Source of the DNA: Calditrichota bacterium
GTDB taxonomy: Bacteria > Zixibacteria > MSB-5A5 > GN15 > FEB-12
Length of the DNA stretch: 14,701 nt
NCBI GenBank assembly: GCA_008501655.1
Contig: QQUK01000337.1
Location: forward strand, 1 to 14,701
Direction of reading: 5' to 3'
In this document: positions 1 through 7,221 of the stretch, piece by piece
How positions within the stretch are numbered: position 1 is the stretch's first letter
Layout: each line of letters starts with the position of its first letter
The notes under the pieces: model-generated
What the model was told of the DNA's origin: nothing
Databases searched by the model: none
Seen by the model: only the letters and a program-made list of their open reading frames with translations
Program-made: the position numbers and the translations under genes

Positions 1-230
1 GATTGAATCGACTGCTTTCCTTGTTCTCAAAAACGGTAAATGAAAACTGGGATAACGATATTTCTCAGGTATCAGACAGTATAATATCAGGTTTGGACGA
101 GTTTACCGGATTTACGAAAACAACCGATGATATTAGCTATATTGTAGGTCGTTGTTGTCCATATGGTCGCACAGAAGAATCAGAAGAGGTTGAAGTAAAG
201 AACCTGGAAAACGACGGGAATCTCTCCTAA
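1..230 (+). CDS. C-terminal end of a probable PP2C/SpoIIE-type serine phosphatase (5'-truncated)
   Basis: Only the last 75 or so codons are inside the window; the frame is open to the left edge, so the gene starts upstream. The visible part has an alpha-helical stretch (LLSLFSKTVNENWDND) and then a DDISYIVGR segment. This resembles the final DDhT-hhhh strand of SpoIIE/RsbU-like PP2C phosphatases, where an Asp helps bind the catalytic metal. An acidic, low-complexity tail follows. The next gene encodes a STAS-domain anti-sigma antagonist, the usual substrate of such phosphatases, and this supports the call. In that family the phosphatase dephosphorylates the STAS serine so that the antagonist can bind its anti-sigma kinase. 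The catalytic core is not visible, so the family is inferred from a short match plus context. Confidence 0.5.
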   Translation, partial: LNRLLSLFSKTVNENWDNDISQVSDSIISGLDEFTGFTKTTDDISYIVGRCCPYGRTEESEEVEVKNLENDGNLS

Positions 231-291
231 AAAAATCCTTGCCAAACATCCCCAAAAGATATATCGTATTAGCTTAACAATGGGAATGACA

Positions 292-678
292 ATGGATAAT
301 ATTTCAATATCTCTGAAAGAAAATAAATCAAAAGATGTATCCGAAATTCGGGTTGATGGTGTTATCGATACGATGACTGCCGGTGAACTTGAAGAAGTAA
401 TCGGATCACTTTTGAAGCGCGGCAGATATCAGCTTGTTGTTGATCTTGCCGGTGTTGAATATATCTCATCTGCCGGATGGGGAATCTTTATATCTCATAT
501 CAAAGATATTCAGGATAATGATGGGGATTTGAAATTAGCCAATATGATTCCGAATGTTTACGAAATTTATGAACTTCTCGAATTCGATAATGTTTTGAAA
601 GCTTATAAATCGATAGATGATGCGTTAGGTGATTTCAGGGGTAACTCTTCTTCGCCAAAAAAAAAAGCGGAACAGTAA
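292..678 (+). CDS. STAS-domain anti-sigma factor antagonist (SpoIIAA/RsbV-like), 0-frame product
   Basis: This is a small cytoplasmic STAS protein of 128 aa, covering the normal length of a STAS domain. Strands and helices follow the SpoIIAA order: an N-terminal strand (NISISL), GVIDTMTAGELE, the hydrophobic strand YQLVVDLAGVEYI, then SSAGWGIF at residues 59-66. Ser60 aligns with the phosphorylated serine of DS(S/T)G, while the usual Asp before it is Ser59, a common variant. The start at 292 is preferred because GGGA (282-285) sits 6 nt upstream; ATG codons at 280 and 286 are in frame and cannot be excluded. The family binds an anti-sigma kinase when unphosphorylated and thereby frees a sigma factor or other partner. 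The frame ends shortly after an A10 run (657-666), and an open -1 frame continues to 956. The stop at 676 may therefore be only one of two ends of this gene. Confidence 0.85.
   Translation: MDNISISLKENKSKDVSEIRVDGVIDTMTAGELEEVIGSLLKRGRYQLVVDLAGVEYISSAGWGIFISHIKDIQDNDGDLKLANMIPNVYEIYELLEFDNVLKAYKSIDDALGDFRGNSSSPKKKAEQ
657..666 (+). other. A10 homopolymer, candidate -1 frameshift / slippage site
   Basis: Ten consecutive A residues lie near the end of the STAS frame. In the zero frame they read A AAA AAA before GCG, which is a legal X XXY YYZ slippery heptamer (660-666) at lysine codons. A one-base backward slip enters an open frame that runs to 956. AGGGG at 637-641 could act as an internal Shine-Dalgarno stimulator, although 18 nt is longer than the roughly 10 nt used in Escherichia coli dnaX. 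I see no strong stem-loop just downstream. Transcript slippage on A10, a real frameshift mutation, or a miscounted homopolymer would all give the same picture. Confidence 0.6.
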
Positions 679-956
679 CAACCATCGTTAAAACTGAGAC
701 ACCGCACGAACCAGCTCAACAACAGAATATCAATAAATACGAAGATCAGTCGCTTTCTGAATTTGATTCCGTAGAGACATCAGTATTAAAAATGGTTAAA
801 AATGATCCGTTTGCATCAATAGGCGAGATAAAAAACGAATTACTCATGCTCTATCCTGATGAAAAGGTAAGCTGGTTGCGGGTTTTTTCAATACTCAAGA
901 AAAACAAATTGTTACGTCGGAAATCAAGATTTCAGTACGTAAGAAAATTTTATTGA
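666..956 (+). CDS. Winged-helix-like C-terminal extension of the STAS protein, reached by -1 frameshift
   Basis: The frame is open from 645 (after a TAA at 642-644) to the TGA at 954-956. It has no ATG until 792, so it is unlikely to start independently. Read as a continuation of the STAS gene it adds 96 residues, for a joined protein of about 221 aa. The first 35 residues are a polar linker rich in Thr, Glu and Gln. The remaining roughly 60 look like a winged helix-turn-helix: helix 1 (SVETSVLKMVKNDP), helix 2 (SIGEIKNELLMLY), helix 3 (VSWLRVFSILKKNKLL), then a basic wing with RRKSRFQYVRKF. The domain is inferred from helix spacing and the basic wing, not from a family match. If ATG 792 were used, the product would be a 54-aa wing-only protein with no good ribosome binding site. 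A DNA-binding or protein-docking role is possible. Confidence 0.55.
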   Translation, partial: SGTVTTIVKTETPHEPAQQQNINKYEDQSLSEFDSVETSVLKMVKNDPFASIGEIKNELLMLYPDEKVSWLRVFSILKKNKLLRRKSRFQYVRKFY

Positions 957-967
957 TCCGTTTTTTA

Positions 968-995
968 TTGACATAACCCGTTCACCTTCTATATT
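968..995 (+). promoter_or_regulatory. Sigma70-like promoter for the diguanylate cyclase gene
   Basis: A perfect TTGACA (968-973) is followed after 16 nt by TATATT (990-995). It lies between the end of the STAS-linked frame and the GGDEF gene, and predicts a start near 1002 with a leader of about 25 nt containing AGGGA (1017-1021). Confidence 0.55.
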
Positions 996-1027
996 TTAAA
1001 TATAACATTATTGCTCAGGGATCAAAC

Positions 1028-2668
1028 ATGTCCATAGAAATCCTCCTCATCGCTTTTCTTGTTTTCTGTGTAATTATCCTGACTTTCCTTTTAGTAAGGA
1101 GAGTAACTAAAGAGAACCGCCAAAACGAAGTAATTAAATCTCTTTATAAGGATACATTATCTACGTTTTTTAATAAGAACAGTGCTGAAGGTTCTTTAGT
1201 TGAAGTAGCCCGTCAGTTTTCAGATATCTTAAAAGAATCATTTGACTGTAAACAGATAATATTTTTACGAAAAAAACGCGGGGCTTTAGAACTGAATTTT
1301 TATCATAATATCCGCAAATTTAATCGTTCCGATTTTAATTTAAATGTAAATAAACAGTTTTTAAAAATCCTTATGGAAGATTTTTTCCCAAGGGATGTTT
1401 CTTTAATTTCTCAATATCTTTCACCCGTTTTTAAAGAAAAGATAGATATGTTTAAGATGGATCAATTCTTTCCGGTCTATTGGAGGGAGAATTTATACGG
1501 TTTATATATAATCAAAGGGAACCGTTATACAAACACGGAAACATTCCGTATTCTGATTGCTCAATTAGCACAGTCCCTTTCGGCGGCATATCATATAAAA
1601 TGGCATGAATCGAAACTTGAAATAGTTTCTGAAAAGTCTAAGCAGAGTACAGATATACAGGTGAGATCGGTTGAAAGTAAATATCCGGTAAATAAAATGC
1701 TACGGTTGATGAGACATCGGAAAATAGATGCGATTGTACCGCGCCTTCTTGAGGCACTGAGTGATTCTGCAAAATTGTCAAACCTGACAATAATTTATCA
1801 GTCCAATGGAGAAGGTCGTAATATTCACTTAATTCAGAAAAATCATACAGATACAATAAGTGAACCGCACAAGCGTGACTTTGATTTGATTGTCGAAGAA
1901 CTAAAACAGAAAAGATATACGACTATTTCGGAACTTGAATCAAAATATAAAGAATCTTCGACTTTTATCTCAGAATTAAAAGACAATGGGTTTTCATATA
2001 TAACAACTATTCCGATGCCTGATAACCAATTCGGGTTGTTAACCTGGAAAAACGAGAAAAAACCTGAATTGGTCATGGGTGATTTTGCTCTGGTGCAGGA
2101 ATGTGCAGTCGAACTGTTGGAAAACGCCTACGAGTATGAAAAAGTTGAGGAGCTTTCGTACAAGGATAATCTGACCTCGCTTTATAATCACCGGTATTTT
2201 ACCAATAGACTTGAGGAAGAGATAGCCAGAGCCGAGAGGTATAACCGGCAGCTTGCCTTGATGATATTCGATGTTGATGAGTTAAAAAGTGTCAATGACT
2301 CTTATGGTCATCAGGCAGGGGATGAGATTATTAAACAGATGGGAGCAGTTCTGCAGAAGTCTATTCGTACAATTGATGTCGTTTCCAGGTATGGAGGGGA
2401 TGAATTCTGTATAATTATGCCGGAAGCTGACAGGGAGATGTGTCGGAAATTTATGGAGCGACTTCACCAGAAGATAAACAGCCTCACTTTTGAAATTGGT
2501 AATACTAAATTTAAAAAATCATGCACAATTTCAATGGGGGCGGCAATTTACCCGGAACATGCCAAAACGCCTAAAAACCTCATTTATGCTGCTGATATGG
2601 CACTTTTGGAGGCTAAAGAAAGTGGGCGTAATACATCAATGTTGTCTTCGAAAACTTATTTGAGCTGA
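1028..2668 (+). CDS. Membrane-anchored GGDEF diguanylate cyclase with GAF-like sensor region
   Basis: The 546-aa protein probably makes cyclic di-GMP from two GTP at the inner membrane. Residues 3-23 form one membrane helix followed by basic residues (VRRVTK), which places the rest in the cytoplasm. Residues about 40-195 and 225-370 look like two GAF-type alpha/beta modules, but I cannot name a ligand. The GGDEF domain starts near residue 378 (DNLTSLYNHRYF). Its metal-binding FDVDELKSVND is at 414-424 and the catalytic RYGGDEF at 454-460. RTID at 447-450 is the RxxD inhibitory site in its usual position, so product feedback is expected. No EAL or HD-GYP domain is present. AGGGA lies 6 nt before the ATG. 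The polysaccharide operon begins about 140 nt downstream under its own promoter, so c-di-GMP control of that polymer is plausible but inferred. Confidence 0.9.
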   Translation: MSIEILLIAFLVFCVIILTFLLVRRVTKENRQNEVIKSLYKDTLSTFFNKNSAEGSLVEVARQFSDILKESFDCKQIIFLRKKRGALELNFYHNIRKFNRSDFNLNVNKQFLKILMEDFFPRDVSLISQYLSPVFKEKIDMFKMDQFFPVYWRENLYGLYIIKGNRYTNTETFRILIAQLAQSLSAAYHIKWHESKLEIVSEKSKQSTDIQVRSVESKYPVNKMLRLMRHRKIDAIVPRLLEALSDSAKLSNLTIIYQSNGEGRNIHLIQKNHTDTISEPHKRDFDLIVEELKQKRYTTISELESKYKESSTFISELKDNGFSYITTIPMPDNQFGLLTWKNEKKPELVMGDFALVQECAVELLENAYEYEKVEELSYKDNLTSLYNHRYFTNRLEEEIARAERYNRQLALMIFDVDELKSVNDSYGHQAGDEIIKQMGAVLQKSIRTIDVVSRYGGDEFCIIMPEADREMCRKFMERLHQKINSLTFEIGNTKFKKSCTISMGAAIYPEHAKTPKNLIYAADMALLEAKESGRNTSMLSSKTYLS

Positions 2669-2700
2669 CTGCGTATAATGATTTGTAATCTGTTTTATGC

Positions 2701-2729
2701 TTTACACTTGAATAAATCAAAATTATATT
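2701..2729 (+). promoter_or_regulatory. Sigma70-like promoter for the polysaccharide operon
   Basis: TTTACA (2701-2706) and TATATT (2724-2729) are 17 nt apart, the optimal spacing. The predicted start near 2736 leaves a leader of about 75 nt before the export gene. A consensus TATAAT also occurs at 2674-2679, but I find no good -35 element for it. The whole 2669-2811 gap is strongly AT-rich and shows no terminator. Confidence 0.55.
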
Positions 2730-2811
2730 TTAATGTTTAAAATATTGAGAGAAAATGCCGATTTTAGAGAATATGGCAGATAATATATATTTGGGAAATT
2801 AAAGGATATTT

Positions 2812-3801
2812 ATGAAAAGGATTTTCAAAGTTGTGTTGCCGGTATTCCTTATTCTACTGGGGAGTACTTATAAAGTATCAGCTGAAGAATATAAAATTGG
2901 ACAGGGTGATATATTAGAATTGAGATTTTGGCAGGATGATAATCTCAATACAAGTGTTCGTGTTAATGACAACGGTACGATTACAATTGATATAGTCGGT
3001 GATATTATTGCTGCCGGTAAAACAACTGTAGAACTTCAAAATGATATAATCCGCCAGATGTCCCGTTTGAATAATAAGATATCACAAGTTGTGGTCCGTG
3101 TTACTGATTATCAGTATCAGCATGTCTTTATGAAGGGGCAGATTGCGACAACCGGAAAATTGACATTTGAAAAGATACCGGATTTATGGACGCTGATAAA
3201 TGAAGCTGGTGGAGTCGCTGAATATGGTGATCTTTCGCGGGTAACAATCATTCGAGGCGGTGATGAAGCAGGCAAAATCGAAGTTGTCAATGTTGCTCAG
3301 GCAATAGAAAAAGGGAAACTTGATGAGCTTCCTAAACTGAGAAGAATGGACACCATCGAAATTCCGCGTTCCCATTCAAACCTGCCTACCGGAGAAATTT
3401 CTCATCAGGCGGGCACAAAAAAGCAGTTTTATGTGTTAGGTGCAGTAAATAGTCCCGGTCCTATTGTTTTTGAAGATAATGTTGATTTAATGGAAGCACT
3501 TGCTCTCGCCGGAGGTCCTACACCTGAAGCTGACTTGAAAAATGCAAGACTTATTACGAAAGATGGTATTTATGCTCAGACTTACGAAATAGATTTAGAT
3601 AAATTTTCTACTTCTGGCTCGCCGGCAAGATATATTCTTCGGAAAGAGGATACGTTTTTACTTCCGGTAAGAGAAACCGGAAGCGGTGGATTTTTAGGTT
3701 TAAATGTTGCTGAGATCGCCGGATTCTTAGGAGCGATAACTTCAGCAATTCTGATCTACGACCAGGTATCAACAAGTGATAGTAACGGAGGAACGCAGTA
3801 A
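2812..3801 (+). CDS. Outer-membrane polysaccharide export protein (OPX; Poly_export plus SLBB)
   Basis: The 329-aa protein should form the periplasmic and outer-membrane exit channel for an exopolysaccharide. A signal peptide spans residues 1-24 with likely cleavage after VSA. The Poly_export domain covers about 26-100, opening with YKIGQGDILELRFW and containing VNDNGTITIDIVGDI. Two SLBB-type beta-grasp units follow, about 102-180 (VFMKGQIATTGKL) and 205-286 (FYVLGAVNSPGPI). A hydrophobic stretch at about 293-316 near the C-terminus could be the membrane-spanning helix. Unlike Wza there is no lipobox cysteine, so the mature protein is probably not a lipoprotein. AAAGGA sits 5 nt before the ATG. 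It is the first gene of an operon with a Wzz-like partner starting 4 nt downstream, the classic OPX-PCP pairing. Confidence 0.93.
   Translation: MKRIFKVVLPVFLILLGSTYKVSAEEYKIGQGDILELRFWQDDNLNTSVRVNDNGTITIDIVGDIIAAGKTTVELQNDIIRQMSRLNNKISQVVVRVTDYQYQHVFMKGQIATTGKLTFEKIPDLWTLINEAGGVAEYGDLSRVTIIRGGDEAGKIEVVNVAQAIEKGKLDELPKLRRMDTIEIPRSHSNLPTGEISHQAGTKKQFYVLGAVNSPGPIVFEDNVDLMEALALAGGPTPEADLKNARLITKDGIYAQTYEIDLDKFSTSGSPARYILRKEDTFLLPVRETGSGGFLGLNVAEIAGFLGAITSAILIYDQVSTSDSNGGTQ
3787..3791 (+). promoter_or_regulatory. Ribosome binding site of the Wzz-like gene, unusually far from the start
   Basis: GGAGG lies inside the end of the export gene, 14 nt before ATG 3806. The in-frame GTG at 3776 is upstream of this site, and no start codon lies at the usual distance. 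ATG 3806 with long spacing is therefore the best reading. Confidence 0.5.
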
Positions 3802-3805
3802 TACC

Positions 3806-5305
3806 ATGTTAAAGCCGAAACAAGTTAAACCGATAGATATTCGGGAAATTTTGACAATTATTAAAAAAAGGAAATGGCTGATAATTATCCCGGTAATAAT
3901 TATATCAGTTATCGCCTATGTTGGAACATATTTTATACCTCCGAAATATCAATCATCGACTATTGTCTGGATTGATAAACCATCAAATGCATCATCGGAA
4001 CTTGAACGGATCTTAGGCGGGAATAACAGGCGGGAAACTCGTGATGAGCAATATAATAAACGGCTTGCTTTAGAGACAGAACTTACTTCTCAAGCTTATA
4101 TGCTGAGATTGATTCAGGATTTAAATCTTGATGATGACCCGCTGATTGCCCGTGAGGCGGCTAAAATGAGGGAGACAAATCCGGATATCCCTCTCGAACA
4201 GATAAAATTTAATCTGCTTGTCTCAAAACTGAAGGAGCAGATTTCTGTCGGTTTTCATGGTACTGACCAGATTATTATAACGGTCGAATCAGAGTCTCCA
4301 AGAAAAGCACGTGATGTTGCAGCACATTTGACAGCTATTCTGGAAGATGAAAAAACTAAATATGAGATGCAGAAGATTTTAGATAACCAGCGTTTTAATG
4401 ACCAGCAGCTCCAGAAATCGGAGCAGTATTATCAGCTTGCTATAGACTCACTAAATGCTGCCAAGTCGCGTCTTTCACAGTTACAGCTCCCGGAAAATAT
4501 TGCATCTGAAGAGAATCGTCTTGATATTATCTCGACAATTGATAAACTGAAACTTGATAATCAGGATTATCAGGGGGAAAAATCTGCAATTGATGTGCAG
4601 TTGAGGAACCTTGGACTCGATAATATACGATTAAAATATACTGATACGATCGTAGAGTTGCGTACTAACATCGATGGCTTGATTTCTAGTTATGCCAGTT
4701 TGATGGAGAAGTATAGCTGGACAGATCAGAATGTTATCAATGTAAATATCCGGTTGAATAATAATATAAAATCACTTGAAAGTATGATTGAGGCATCAAT
4801 AGAAAATCAGTATGCCTCGTATCCGAACGCTCAGAAAGATCTTCTGAAACGCAGTTATATTATTAAAGAGAATATTGATATAATAAATTCAAAACAAAAC
4901 AAATGTGAACAGACGTTAAAAAAGATAGATGATCGTATCAATACAGTTCCAATATTAGAATCTGAAATAGCCGAGCTTGAAAATCAGGTAGATGACAATA
5001 GGAGATATCGTGATGCATTTAAATCGGCAGAGACTACTGTTGGGATTCTTTCAGAGCGCGCGAAGGAACGCACAATGTACAAAGTTGTCGAACCTGCAAA
5101 GCTTCCATTAGAACCATTCTGGCCAAATAAGAGAAATATCCTTATAATCGGGTTTGCAATGGGGCTTGTGCTTGGTGGAGCTTTTGTACTTCTGTTTGAA
5201 TTATTGGATGATTCGTTCAAACGGGTTGAGGATCTTGAAGAGGAACTTGGGCTACCGGTTATTGCAACAATACCAAAAATTGATAAATTTCAATTGAATA
5301 GGTGA
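3806..5305 (+). CDS. Wzz/GumC-like polysaccharide co-polymerase (chain length determinant, PCP-2a type without kinase)
   Basis: The 499-aa inner-membrane protein probably sets polymer length and links the inner membrane to the OPX channel. Membrane helix 1 is at about 24-44 and helix 2 at about 445-468, with a long, mostly coiled-coil periplasmic arm between them. YQSSTIVWI after helix 1 is typical of the Wzz N-terminal domain. The region before helix 2 has a GNVR-like stretch and a proline-rich EPAKLPLEPFWPNK, as in the family. After helix 2 the cytoplasmic tail (VEDLEEELGLPVIATIPKI) matches the end of BY-kinase activator proteins. There is no Walker motif, so the kinase is the separate gene two positions downstream. 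A GTG at 3776 would extend the protein by ten residues, but it lies upstream of the GGAGG site. Confidence 0.9.
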   Translation: MLKPKQVKPIDIREILTIIKKRKWLIIIPVIIISVIAYVGTYFIPPKYQSSTIVWIDKPSNASSELERILGGNNRRETRDEQYNKRLALETELTSQAYMLRLIQDLNLDDDPLIAREAAKMRETNPDIPLEQIKFNLLVSKLKEQISVGFHGTDQIIITVESESPRKARDVAAHLTAILEDEKTKYEMQKILDNQRFNDQQLQKSEQYYQLAIDSLNAAKSRLSQLQLPENIASEENRLDIISTIDKLKLDNQDYQGEKSAIDVQLRNLGLDNIRLKYTDTIVELRTNIDGLISSYASLMEKYSWTDQNVINVNIRLNNNIKSLESMIEASIENQYASYPNAQKDLLKRSYIIKENIDIINSKQNKCEQTLKKIDDRINTVPILESEIAELENQVDDNRRYRDAFKSAETTVGILSERAKERTMYKVVEPAKLPLEPFWPNKRNILIIGFAMGLVLGGAFVLLFELLDDSFKRVEDLEEELGLPVIATIPKIDKFQLNR

Positions 5306-5309
5306 TGGA

Positions 5310-6425
5310 ATGGAAACTTACAGACTTAACAGCAAGCTTGTTGAAAATAACAAAGAATATATAATCCAGACATCAAATAATGTTTCTTTGGGGATAGTTG
5401 AAACAGAGGTATTTGTCGATGGAAAATTGGCTGATACAAATCGGGTGCCGCACCCTGAGCAACTTTGTCCCGAAGAGGTAATGTCTCTTGTCCAGAATAC
5501 GCATTCTGACAAAAAATATGAAATTGAAGAACTCTTAAGTGCTGCTAAAGAAACGCTTGATACTGCCAATCCCGACATGATTATGAATTTAGCTTTTGCT
5601 TTTTATTACAAGAAGTTTCATGAAGAAGCAAAGTATCTGCTCCGTCATGTCATAAACCTTAAGCCGGAATCACATGCTGCTTATAATTGTCTTGGATTAG
5701 TTGAATTGGAACTTGGTGAAAACCAGGAAGCCCTTGCCAGTGCTCAAAAAGCTGTTGATTTGAAACCGGAATATGCTGATTACCGGAATAATCTAGGTGA
5801 AGCATTTTTGTCAATGGAGATGTATCATAAAGCGGTAAAAGAATTTGAACGGGCAATAGATATCAATCTGTACTACAGTGAAGCTTATTATAATTATGGT
5901 CTTACGTTACTGATGAATGCTATCCGGCAGCTTGATACCGATTTGTTTAAAGATTTTCTTTCAAAATGTAACGACTACTTTTCTAAAGCTGAAATTATTA
6001 ATCCCGAGTACAAAGTCTCTGAATTTGAAAAAGGCTTGATAGCGTTGAATGCACAGAATTTACATGAATCTCTTAAGCATTTTCTTGCTGTACGGGATTA
6101 TCACAAAGAGTTAAAAAAACAGAAATCAGCTCCTTATTACATGAAACATGTGTTGCATCCGAATCTTGTTAGTGAAAAGGTTCTCGCTGAACGAATATTA
6201 TTTTTACAACAGGAGATTGAAGAGAATCCGACCTATGTAGACTTGTATGCCGAGCTTGCGAGATGCTATGTTAATCAATCGTATCTCTATTGGAATAAAG
6301 GTATCGATCAGTATAAACAAACGTTGCGTTTGAATCCTTCATTTGCTAAAATAAAGGATAAAATCAAATATGCGGAAAAAGCATTAAGTGATCTTGATGA
6401 AGCAGTAAAAAATCTGACAGATTAG
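5310..6425 (+). CDS. Cytoplasmic TPR protein of the polysaccharide operon
   Basis: The 371-aa protein has no signal peptide and no membrane helix, so it should be cytoplasmic. Residues 1-75 form a distinct, probably beta-rich region (YRLNSKLVENNKEYIIQT, VFVDGKLADTN) that I cannot assign to a family. At least three tetratricopeptide repeats follow at about 87-120, 121-154 and 155-188, each ending in a LKP- or DIN-type turn. A fourth and a last repeat are less regular, around 189-235 and 309-343. The gene starts 5 nt after the Wzz stop, with AGGTG (5300-5304) spanning that stop, so translation is probably coupled. It ends 7 nt before the kinase. A scaffold or regulator of the split Wzz-kinase pair is a reasonable guess; nothing in the sequence shows an enzyme activity. 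Confidence 0.85.
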   Translation: METYRLNSKLVENNKEYIIQTSNNVSLGIVETEVFVDGKLADTNRVPHPEQLCPEEVMSLVQNTHSDKKYEIEELLSAAKETLDTANPDMIMNLAFAFYYKKFHEEAKYLLRHVINLKPESHAAYNCLGLVELELGENQEALASAQKAVDLKPEYADYRNNLGEAFLSMEMYHKAVKEFERAIDINLYYSEAYYNYGLTLLMNAIRQLDTDLFKDFLSKCNDYFSKAEIINPEYKVSEFEKGLIALNAQNLHESLKHFLAVRDYHKELKKQKSAPYYMKHVLHPNLVSEKVLAERILFLQQEIEENPTYVDLYAELARCYVNQSYLYWNKGIDQYKQTLRLNPSFAKIKDKIKYAEKALSDLDEAVKNLTD

Positions 6426-6432
6426 GACGGTT

Positions 6433-7194
6433 ATGGCAAGAAAAAAACCACAGACAATACTTGAATTCTACGATCTTGAATCTCCTTATGTAACTGAGTT
6501 CCGAAGATTGCTTCATAGAATTAAAACTACTGAATCACAGCGGGATATAAAATCAATTATGCTGACTTCGGCAATGCTTTCTGAAGGTAAATCTACAATT
6601 TGTTCCTTTTTGGGCATAACCGCTGCATTAAAAAAGGGGATGAAGACGCTGATTCTGGATACCGATTTACGGAGACCATCTATAAATAAACTTTTTAAGC
6701 TGGATGCGAAAGCCGGTCTGAATGAAATTTTGACTGAAGGATATAATCCAAAAGATGCGATTTCAAAAACATCAATTGATAAATTAGATATCCTCACAAC
6801 CGGTGGGTTTTGTGAGCATCCTTCAGAAGTATTTGATGCTGAAGTAATTGGAACCCTGATTGACGAGATGAAATTTTATTACGATATCGTTTTAATTGAT
6901 TGTGCGCCTCTGTTACCGGTTTCCGATCCGATGCTTCTCGCAACAAAAACAGATGGTGTTCTGATGGTCGTGAAAGCAGGTTCGACACAAAAAGAAGTTG
7001 TTCGCCGTGCTGTAGAGATTTTAGACCCGACAACAACAAACATTTTAGGTGTTGTTTTTAACAATATGAATCATTCGCTCCCATATTATTATGATTACAG
7101 CTATTATCATTACGAATATAATCATAATCAAAAAAAAAGCCGTGAAGGTAAATCGGGTGATGACTCTCAAAATAAACTGAAAGTCGATAAGTAG
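6433..7194 (+). CDS. CpsD/CapB-family bacterial tyrosine kinase (BY-kinase, stand-alone)
   Basis: The 253-aa cytoplasmic P-loop protein should phosphorylate itself and partner proteins on tyrosine and cycle the co-polymerase during export. Walker A is SAMLSEGKST at 46-55 (Lys53), Walker A' is ILDTDLRRP at 74-82, and Walker B is IVLIDCAP at 152-159. An N-terminal SPYVTEFRRLLHRI segment (17-30) matches the oligomer-forming helix of BY-kinases. The tyrosine cluster holds eight Tyr between residues 218 and 229 and is followed by a lysine-rich tail. AGGA (6424-6427) overlaps the stop of the TPR gene. Because the kinase is split from the transmembrane Wzz-like protein, it resembles the Gram-positive CapA/CapB layout and that of many XrtA-type loci, rather than the fused Wzc layout. 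Confidence 0.93.
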   Translation: MARKKPQTILEFYDLESPYVTEFRRLLHRIKTTESQRDIKSIMLTSAMLSEGKSTICSFLGITAALKKGMKTLILDTDLRRPSINKLFKLDAKAGLNEILTEGYNPKDAISKTSIDKLDILTTGGFCEHPSEVFDAEVIGTLIDEMKFYYDIVLIDCAPLLPVSDPMLLATKTDGVLMVVKAGSTQKEVVRRAVEILDPTTTNILGVVFNNMNHSLPYYYDYSYYHYEYNHNQKKSREGKSGDDSQNKLKVDK

Positions 7195-7221
7195 ACTTTT
7201 TCGATTCTACAAAGCAGAATT

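Noticed and set aside
239..267. TTGCCA-N17-TATCGT as a promoter for the STAS gene
   Set aside because: The spacing is ideal but the -10 is poor, and the gene probably shares a transcript with the phosphatase just upstream.
792..956. Independent 54-aa gene starting at ATG 792
   Set aside because: There is no good ribosome binding site, and the open frame extends far upstream of that ATG, which favours a continuation of the STAS gene.
2678..2740. Short 20-aa reading frame downstream of the GGDEF gene
   Set aside because: It has no ribosome binding site, an AT-rich random composition, and overlaps the likely operon promoter.
7179..7210. Inverted repeats AAAGTC/GACTTT and GTAGA/TCTAC after the kinase gene, as a terminator
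   Set aside because: The stems are only 5-6 bp, AT-rich and mutually exclusive, and the deacetylase starts 12 nt later in the same direction.
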